Below, piece by piece: positions 1 to 7,658 of a stretch of 38,883 bases of DNA; the first letter of the stretch is position 1, and every line of letters begins with the position of its first letter. The notes under the pieces were generated by a model, which saw only the letters and a list, made by a program, of their open reading frames with translations, ran no database searches and was not told the DNA's origin. Origin of the DNA: Candidatus Nomurabacteria bacterium. Its GTDB lineage: Bacteria; Patescibacteriota; Minisyncoccia; Phycocordibacterales; UBA9973. The stretch spans positions 151,830 through 190,712 of the forward strand of contig JAHFNT010000002.1 in the NCBI GenBank assembly GCA_023267195.1. Direction: 5' to 3'. A program made the position numbers and the translations under genes.

Positions 1-826
1 GAAAAATGTTCTTGTCGTCTATTTGACCATGCATATACTTTTTACCTTCTGGTGTTTCTAAAACACTACCAGGAATTCCAAACATCGTTAATGAGTAAGA
101 AAGATCGTCGCCACGTTTCGGGCCTTTTTCAAAAAATTTCCTTGTTTGGTTGGTATTAGCAAAATGTCTCCTTTTTTCGTCTTCTTCACCAACAGCTAAG
201 GAATTATTAGCGGATGATAGCCTGCGCTCTATGATTTGTAACGTCTCCTTGTCTTTCTCGGGCGTTTGCCGTATATCTTTATGGGTTATTAATTGTTCAA
301 GAATAGCTAAAAATTTTTTTCTAGAATCTTCATCTCCAATAAATTCCTGTTGTGCTTGGTTAGTGGCAACATTTGGATAATTTAATTTATCCCATGGAGA
401 TAATCCATCTTTTACTCCCTTATTTCTATCGGTATATCTATCTGTTAAATTTCCAAAAAAACGGGCAATGTATTCTTGCTCAGATTCTTCTGGAAATGGC
501 TCTAATACAACCAAGGATTCATTCTGTTGAGACGGCTGTCTTTCTAACTCTGTTTTCTTCCTTTGTAAATCTTCAATCCTACTTTTATTTAATTCAACAG
601 AAGGAATATCTATAATTTCTCCTTCTAAACCAAGTGTGTGTCTAATTTCATTTACTCTAAATGTAGTACCGGAAATAATTTTTTCTTGGATTTTTATCGC
701 GGTATCTGTTTTATTTAACTCATCTTCAGTACTTTTTTCAGCAGTAATATTGTCATCGACAGAAATTTCTTCAGGTTCAACCCCTGTTTCGGGGTGTTTT
801 ATTTCTATTTTGGGTGATTCATTCAT
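1..826 (-). CDS. hypothetical protein, 3' end truncated by window edge (MNESPKIEIKHPETGVEPEEISVDDN...)
   Basis: Read by hand: ATG at 824-826 on the minus strand and no stop codon down to position 2 (about 275 codons). Missing from the ORF track because it runs off the window. The overlapping plus-strand ORFs look non-coding. Confidence 0.8.
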   Translation of the reverse strand, partial: MNESPKIEIKHPETGVEPEEISVDDNITAEKSTEDELNKTDTAIKIQEKIISGTTFRVNEIRHTLGLEGEIIDIPSVELNKSRIEDLQRKKTELERQPSQQNESLVVLEPFPEESEQEYIARFFGNLTDRYTDRNKGVKDGLSPWDKLNYPNVATNQAQQEFIGDEDSRKKFLAILEQLITHKDIRQTPEKDKETLQIIERRLSSANNSLAVGEEDEKRRHFANTNQTRKFFEKGPKRGDDLSYSLTMFGIPGSVLETPEGKKYMHGQIDDKNIF

Positions 827-841
827 TAAAATTATTATACC

Positions 842-875
842 AAAAACACCCAGCTTGCGCGAGGTGTTTTTGTTT
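842..875. terminator. hairpin AAAACACC...GGTGTTTT with T-rich flank; candidate terminator between 16S and the downstream CDS
   Basis: Inverted repeat caaaaacacc-cagcttgcgcga-ggtgtttttg. The T-tract is stronger on the plus strand (TTTTTGTTTTTTT) and shorter on the minus strand. Confidence 0.5.
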
Positions 876-1047
876 TTTTGCTGTACTTTGTTTTGTTTCG
901 TTCTTTGTTTAACTTTTTTATTTTGTATGTCTATTCCACACTTGTCATTAAGTTTTAAGTTCTTGCAAACTATTGCGCGCTCAATTGAGGCGTGCAATAC
1001 CGACTCACATGGGCCGACCTTCATCCGAAGGCCGGACCCGTTTTTCA

Positions 1048-2592
<1,545 letters not shown>

Positions 2593-2809
2593 AAAAGTTA
2601 ATTAGAACGAAACAAAACAAAAAACAGCAAATTTTTTGCCTGCCCCGCCGATTGTAGGCGGGGTTTACTTGTTCCTAGCTCTTGGAATTCAAAAAAATAA
2701 ACAAGCTTGCACTTGTTCTCAAAAATTCATTCTGTTTTCAAAGAAGGGTTACTTGTCCGCCTGTGGCGGAAATTAAAACGTCATCCCACTAAAGGAAAGG
2801 CGTAGGGAG

Positions 2810-2838
2810 AGTATATACTAAGAGAAATTCATTGTCAA
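2810..2838 (-). promoter_or_regulatory. 16S rRNA promoter (TTGACA-17-TATACT)
   Basis: Minus strand: TTGACA (2838-2833), 17-bp spacer, TATACT (2815-2810), upstream of the 16S. Confidence 0.75.
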
Positions 2839-2841
2839 CAA

Positions 2842-3288
2842 TTAACGAGGGCTAGAATATGGTGGTAAATCAATGGCCATACGTAAATTTTGTTCTAATT
2901 CTGATCTATTAAAATCGTGATTGCCCCCTGAACCTTCATAAAAAGCAGGGGTAAAAATCTCTGCGGCAAATTCATTATTATTTAAATCGTTTCTAATTAA
3001 AATTACCACTTTCACTGAAGCACCGTCTTTTCTCTGTGCCTTTAAATATCTGATAGGCTCCAGCATTTTTTGGCCGAGTGGTGTATCTTTCTCTCTTAAA
3101 TAGTACCTCAAATCTACATTCCGAATTTTTGACATCTCATTAGGGGTTAAAGCCAGCGCCTCAACTGAATTAACCATTTCATAACCCAACTTCTTAGACA
3201 TATCTTGCAATAAAAGTTCACGTTCTTGAAAAGCTTTTTCTTCCTGTTTTTCTATTATTAAATTTTCTTCAGGCGTATTAAATTTCAT
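2842..3288 (-). CDS. hypothetical protein
   Basis: 148-aa ORF; TACAAT exactly 6 nt upstream of ATG. Confidence 0.75.
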   Translation of the reverse strand: MKFNTPEENLIIEKQEEKAFQERELLLQDMSKKLGYEMVNSVEALALTPNEMSKIRNVDLRYYLREKDTPLGQKMLEPIRYLKAQRKDGASVKVVILIRNDLNNNEFAAEIFTPAFYEGSGGNHDFNRSELEQNLRMAIDLPPYSSPR

Positions 3289-3356
3289 TCCTTAATTGTA
3301 TATCAAGTCTTAACTTTTGCAAGGTAAGACCCATTTTGTATGCTAAAATGAAACAT

Positions 3357-3998
3357 ATGGCAACCAAATTAATCTACTTCGTCAGACATGGGGAAACTGT
3401 TTTGAACGCGGAACATATCAGGCAAGGGGCTGAAGGCCATCTTACAGAAAAAGGCAAGGCGCAAGCGTTAGCCACTGCTAAAAGATTCCCAAAGGAAAAG
3501 GGGCGTCCGCAAATTATTATTTCAAGCCCATTCGAACGTACTAAAGAGACAGCGGAAATCATTGGCAAAGAACTCGGGTTAAAAATAAAATATTCTGATC
3601 TTTTGAAAGAAAGGAAAAATCCTAGCGAGGTCATCGGCCACTGGGGCGGAGAATTGGGAGTGAAGCAAATTATTGATCGCATAGACAATAGCTACCACGC
3701 GGATGATTTGCGAATATCAGATGAAGAAAATTTTACTGATCTCAAGGAAAGGGCGAAAAAGTTATTGGCCTTCATTAGCCACAGATGGGAAAAAAGGATC
3801 ATCATGGTCACGCATGGAATCTTTTTGAAAATGGTAATCTCTTATATGCTTTACGGCGATCAACTCACCGCTTCAGAGTACAACAACTTGAGTTACTTCA
3901 ACCCTATAGACAATGCCAGTATGGCCATCTGTTCCTACACTCATCGCTGGTTTAAAAAAGATGAGTGGAAACTGCTAGTCTGGAACGACCTAGCGTAA
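3357..3998 (+). CDS. histidine phosphatase family protein (phosphoglycerate mutase-like)
   Basis: LIYFVRHGETVLN RHG motif and ...VTHGIFLKM; internal ATG at 3357 preferred over 3336. Confidence 0.9.
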   Translation: MATKLIYFVRHGETVLNAEHIRQGAEGHLTEKGKAQALATAKRFPKEKGRPQIIISSPFERTKETAEIIGKELGLKIKYSDLLKERKNPSEVIGHWGGELGVKQIIDRIDNSYHADDLRISDEENFTDLKERAKKLLAFISHRWEKRIIMVTHGIFLKMVISYMLYGDQLTASEYNNLSYFNPIDNASMAICSYTHRWFKKDEWKLLVWNDLA

Positions 3999-4001
3999 AA
4001 T

Positions 4002-4331
4002 TTAGAATTTAAAATATGAGGCAAAACTTCCGACCAAGGGAAGTTCTTTTTCTTTCTTCTGGACTACATTTATGATGCCGATAATAGCGAGTACAGCGAC
4101 TGCTAAATTTATCAACCTCATTAAAGACCAAAGCCCCCACACCATCATGGGCATCAGGACCCAAAGAACAACTTGGATAACTAACAGCACAAGCCCCTGC
4201 TTGATATGGAATTTTACAAAAGGATCATCTTTGGCGACAAGATAAGAAACGATAACAAGCGGCCCTAGATACGCCAAAACACCCATTAAAGTATTTGTTT
4301 GATTGGTTGTATTTTTATTTTCTCCATCCAT
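4002..4331 (-). CDS. DUF4870-like small membrane protein
   Basis: LAYLGPLVIVSYLVAKDDPFVKFHIKQGLVLLVI pattern with several TM segments. Confidence 0.7.
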   Translation of the reverse strand: MDGENKNTTNQTNTLMGVLAYLGPLVIVSYLVAKDDPFVKFHIKQGLVLLVIQVVLWVLMPMMVWGLWSLMRLINLAVAVLAIIGIINVVQKKEKELPLVGSFASYFKF

Positions 4332-4388
4332 AAAATTTAAAAAATATTAAATTAATAATCGCACTGCCCCATTATAGCACCTAGCCGC

Positions 4389-4664
4389 TTATATTACTAT
4401 TTTAAAACCACCAGATTCCCCGGATGGCTCTAGCCATTTCACGTCAACCTTTTCCACCACGGCATGATCTGGACCGTATTTGCACCATTCAATCATTGAA
4501 TTTAAATCTCTGTCCGCACCTTCGGCAACGATTTGCACTGTTCCGTCCGGTTCGTTTCTAACCCAGCCAGACAAATGAAGCTCCTCCCCTTTTGCTCGAG
4601 TGGAATCCCGAAAAAATACACCCTGCACTTTGCCATAAATTTTTAACTCCACGCGCTTTCGCAT
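4389..4664 (-). CDS. acylphosphatase
   Basis: VELKIYGKVQGVFFRDSTRAKGEELHLSGWVRNEPDGTVQIVAEG; start trimmed to MRKRVELK. Confidence 0.92.
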   Translation of the reverse strand: MRKRVELKIYGKVQGVFFRDSTRAKGEELHLSGWVRNEPDGTVQIVAEGADRDLNSMIEWCKYGPDHAVVEKVDVKWLEPSGESGGFKIVI

Positions 4665-4668
4665 ATTT

Positions 4669-5070
4669 TTAACCAACAACTTGCGCGCAGTGCGCGCAAC
4701 GCTTGGCACTAATGGGAATATCACTCAAACATTCCGAACACTTCTTCTCGGTTGGATCGGCCGGCGGTTCCTTGCGCGAACGAGAGACAAGCAAATTGAC
4801 AGGTTTGACGATGAAAAAGAATATGGCCGCGGCAACTAAGATGAAAGAAATCAGCGCATTTAAAAAATGACCGTACATAAACTTGCTGCCATTTAAAACA
4901 AACGAAAGCCCGCTAAAGTCCGGCACCTTGGCAATAGCAGAAATAAAAGGAGTGAGCAGGTCCGACACTAGTGCTGTCACCACGCTCCCAAACGCCGCCC
5001 CGATGACAACCCCAACCGCCAGATCCACCACATTCCCTCGAAGCAAAAATTGTTTGAATTCTTTTAACAT
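4669..5070 (-). CDS. mscL: large-conductance mechanosensitive channel with C-terminal zinc-ribbon (CxxC...CxxC)
   Basis: MLKEFKQFLLRGNVVDLAVGVVIGAAFGSVVTALVSDLLTP; C-terminal CSEC...CAHC. TATAAT 6 nt upstream of ATG 5070. Confidence 0.93.
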   Translation of the reverse strand: MLKEFKQFLLRGNVVDLAVGVVIGAAFGSVVTALVSDLLTPFISAIAKVPDFSGLSFVLNGSKFMYGHFLNALISFILVAAAIFFFIVKPVNLLVSRSRKEPPADPTEKKCSECLSDIPISAKRCAHCAQVVG

Positions 5071-5165
5071 GAAGATATTATAGCACTTTTTTAAAACCAA
5101 ATTTCAATGGCAAAATTAAACTCCGCTCTGTCTTTGAAACAAATTCTACCCCCACCCACCAAAAA

Positions 5166-5195
5166 CCCAAAAGCACCCAGATGGGTGCTTTTGGG
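5166..5195 (-). terminator. rho-independent terminator
   Basis: Perfect inverted repeat CCCAAAAGCACCCA-GA-TGGGTGCTTTTGGG followed by TTTTT on the minus strand. Confidence 0.85.
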
Positions 5196-5202
5196 AAGAA
5201 AG

Positions 5203-5262
5203 CTACTTTTTTGCTTTCTTTGGTTTCTTTTTTTCTTTTCTGTGTCCGTCTCCTTTTGCCAT
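5203..5262 (-). CDS. 19-aa Lys-rich microprotein MAKGDGHRKEKKKPKKAKK
   Basis: Complete ATG..TAG micro-ORF read by hand, between the SWIB gene and a strong terminator; resembles the micro-ORF at 26522-26587. Confidence 0.65.
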   Translation of the reverse strand: MAKGDGHRKEKKKPKKAKK

Positions 5263-5284
5263 AAAATCTTTATTAAATTAATAA

Positions 5285-5542
5285 TTAAGATAGATGCGCT
5301 GAGACAAGCTTGGTCATTTCGAACATATTGACCACTGCTTTGCCGCCGAATACTTTCTTTAGCTTCTCATCGGCGTTGATATTGCGCTTGTTCTTCGGGT
5401 CTTGCAGATTGTTCTTTTTAATATACACCCACAAGGCTTTGACGACCTCGGAGCGAGGCATCGGCCCCTTGCCTACTATCTCGGAGAGTTCAGCGCTCAC
5501 GTTCATCGGCTTCATAAATGCGGAACCTTTTTTGTCTACCAT
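5285..5542 (-). CDS. SWIB/MDM2 domain protein
   Basis: LSEIVGKGPMPRSEVVKALWVYIKKNNLQDPKNKRNINADEKLKKVFGGKAVVNMFEMTKLVSAHL. Confidence 0.92.
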   Translation of the reverse strand: MVDKKGSAFMKPMNVSAELSEIVGKGPMPRSEVVKALWVYIKKNNLQDPKNKRNINADEKLKKVFGGKAVVNMFEMTKLVSAHLS

Positions 5543-5562
5543 CGGATTTATTCTTGTTAACC

Positions 5563-5611
5563 CTTCGACTCCCTTCGACGATGCTCAGGGCAAGTCGCTC
5601 AGGGCAAGCTA
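5563..5611. repeat. REP-like CCCTTCGAC...GCTCAGGGCAAG element
   Basis: CCCTTCGACTCCCTTCGACGATGCTCAGGGCAAGTCGCTCAGGGCAAG: internal repeats of CCTTCGAC and GCTCAGGGCAAG. Confidence 0.6.
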
Positions 5612-5658
5612 TTAATGACTTGATTATAGCACACCAGAGAATTTTTAACGAGAGAGGT

Positions 5659-5925
5659 TTATTCTACTACAAGCAACTTGCTCAGATGATGATGTCCATT
5701 CACAATACGAATTTTGCTGGTGCGAACTTTAAAATATCCCGCGATAAGTTCGAGCACGCGAGTGTTTGCCAAGTTACGTTCAGCTTTCTCACGCACGGAA
5801 ACCTCAAAATGATCTTCATTTATTTTATGAATTTTCTCTTTTTTTACCCCAGCTGTAACTTTTACGTGAATATAGGTAGCCAATTTATGCTTGCGGACTA
5901 TCCACAGAAAGTTTCTTGACGGCAA
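5659..5925 (-). CDS. DUF167 (YggU) family protein
   Basis: IHVKVTAGVKKEKIHKINEDHFEVSVREKAERNLANTRVLELIAGYFKVRTSKIRIVNGHHHLSKLLVV. Confidence 0.8.
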   Translation of the reverse strand: MPSRNFLWIVRKHKLATYIHVKVTAGVKKEKIHKINEDHFEVSVREKAERNLANTRVLELIAGYFKVRTSKIRIVNGHHHLSKLLVVE

Positions 5926-6253
5926 ATAAAGGAACTAGAACAACTAATGCGTAATTCACCCAATAAATTACAGAGCTAAACATTCCCGGAGCAAATTTTT
6001 GACTGACTAAATAATCTAAAATAATTCCAACAACCGCAAAAATTAAACCGTATTGCAAGGCAACACCATAGCTCTCTGGGGCAAGTTTCTTGGCGGCCAA
6101 ATAAACTACTACCAAACTAATAACCATAACAATCACGTCGAGAGTCGTGGAAAGATCTCCTGATGGAGCGCCATACGCCACAAAAATAGAAACAACTACA
6201 AACATAATTATCCAAATCAAAACCCCGAACCCTATTGTTTTTTTCCAATTCAT
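5885..6253 (-). CDS. small integral membrane protein, unknown function
   Basis: Four hydrophobic segments; 122 aa. Confidence 0.7.
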   Translation of the reverse strand: MNWKKTIGFGVLIWIIMFVVVSIFVAYGAPSGDLSTTLDVIVMVISLVVVYLAAKKLAPESYGVALQYGLIFAVVGIILDYLVSQKFAPGMFSSVIYWVNYALVVLVPLFAVKKLSVDSPQA

Positions 6254-6322
6254 AAATTTTATTAGTTAGTCCCGATTTGGCATCGGGGTTTATAATATGT
6301 TTATTATACCATAAACGAAGTA

Positions 6323-6349
6323 GCCGGCGAGCCCTGAGGGCTCGCCGGC
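6323..6349. repeat. GC-rich perfect hairpin GCCGGCGAGCCctgaGGGCTCGCCGGC
   Basis: 11-bp perfect inverted repeat with 4-nt loop, directly downstream of the minus-strand ORF ending at 6364. Confidence 0.8.
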
Positions 6350-6363
6350 ACGCGGGGGAGGTG

Positions 6364-6570
6364 TCAATCACGCTGCCGTGCCCTCTCTGCCTTTCGCAGT
6401 TCGAGTGCGTTGGCCAACGCGATCTTGCTCGTCGAGCCGACACCGATGACAGCCCTGTTGGGGTTGTCGATTGATATTGGAATCATCACCTGACTCTCTC
6501 CCCTATCTGTTGTGGCTTTGAGCCAGGTCAGACCGTCGAGAGGGTCGAGGTTCTCCTTGACTTTGCTCAT
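6364..6570 (-). CDS. hypothetical GC-rich small protein
   Basis: 68-aa ORF preceded by AGGAGG-9 nt-ATG; local GC clearly higher than its surroundings. Confidence 0.6.
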   Translation of the reverse strand: MSKVKENLDPLDGLTWLKATTDRGESQVMIPISIDNPNRAVIGVGSTSKIALANALELRKAERARQRD

Positions 6571-6621
6571 GTGCTATATCCTCCTAAACTGGATTATGCC
6601 AGTTTATTTTAAAAATACAAA

Positions 6622-7617
6622 TTATTTTTCAGAAAGGGTGTATCTGTCCAAAATAGCTTCGAACATAAGTGGTGCCACAATGGTCGCGTCTGACTCAATG
6701 ACGAACATCGGGGTTTCTTTGGTAAGTTTATCCCAAGTAATCTTTTCATTCGGAGTCGCGCCAGAATAAGAACCGTAGGAAGTGGTACTGTCAGAGATCT
6801 GGCAAAAATATCCCCACGGTCGCACCGGCTTTTTCAAATCATATTTTATTGAAGGCACCACGCATATCGGAAAATCTCCGGAAATTCCTCCGCCAATCTG
6901 GAAAAAACCGAGACCTGGACCATTTTTTGAGAGTTCAGTATATTGATCATAAAGATACATCATATATTCCACGCCTGTTTTCATCACACTCGGCTTCACC
7001 TCCCCCGCCTTACAGTAGCCAGCAAAAATATTACCAAGCGTTGAATCTTCCCAGCCCGGCACCACTATCGGCAAGTTTTTCTTGGCAGCTTCGAGTAGCC
7101 AGCAATGTTCTGGATTGCCTTCGTACTTGCCTTGGAGCTCGTCGGAAAGAAGTATTTGATAAAAATATTCATGCGGAAAAAAACGGGCGCCGTTTTTTTC
7201 CGCCTCTTTCCACCTTTTTAAAATAATCGGCTCTACGACGCGGAAAGCTTCTTCTTCAGGAATAGAAGTATCTGTTACCCGCCTCTCGCCTCTGTTTAAA
7301 ATTGCTTCATCGTCTTCTTTGGTAAAATATCGGTAATCCGGATAATCTTTATAACTATTATGCGCGACTAACCGGAAAACAGATTCTTCCAGATTCGCAC
7401 CAGTGCAAGATATTGCGTGAATTTTATTTTCTTTGATCATTGAAGCGAGCGTAATACCCATCTGCGCCGAGGACATCGCGCCACCCATCGCGAGCAACAT
7501 CTTGCCATCTTCGTCTAAATGTTTCTTGAAAGCGAGCGTAGCATCTTTCATCGCCCGCGCGTTAAAATTGTGAAATAATTTTTGAAACAAATCTAAAACC
7601 GATATTTCTTTTTTCAT
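6622..7617 (-). CDS. deoxyhypusine synthase family protein
   Basis: MKKEISVLDLFQKLF...MGGAMSSAQMGITLASMI...QIGGGISGDFPICVVPSI...SYSGATPNEKITWDKLTKE. TATAAT 6 nt from ATG 7617. Confidence 0.88.
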   Translation of the reverse strand: MKKEISVLDLFQKLFHNFNARAMKDATLAFKKHLDEDGKMLLAMGGAMSSAQMGITLASMIKENKIHAISCTGANLEESVFRLVAHNSYKDYPDYRYFTKEDDEAILNRGERRVTDTSIPEEEAFRVVEPIILKRWKEAEKNGARFFPHEYFYQILLSDELQGKYEGNPEHCWLLEAAKKNLPIVVPGWEDSTLGNIFAGYCKAGEVKPSVMKTGVEYMMYLYDQYTELSKNGPGLGFFQIGGGISGDFPICVVPSIKYDLKKPVRPWGYFCQISDSTTSYGSYSGATPNEKITWDKLTKETPMFVIESDATIVAPLMFEAILDRYTLSEK

Positions 7618-7658
7618 ATTCGCATTATACAAAATTTATTATAAAAAATGCAAGAAAA

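Noticed and set aside
3282-3294. TAAGGA before ATG 3288 as an SD
   Set aside because: Directly abuts the ATG with no spacing; better explained as the 6-nt gap of a leaderless promoter.
6117-6474. ORFs 6117-6443 (-) and 6277-6474 (+)
   Set aside because: They overlap better-supported genes and the GC-rich hairpin; low-complexity translation of palindromic DNA (ARRALRARR).
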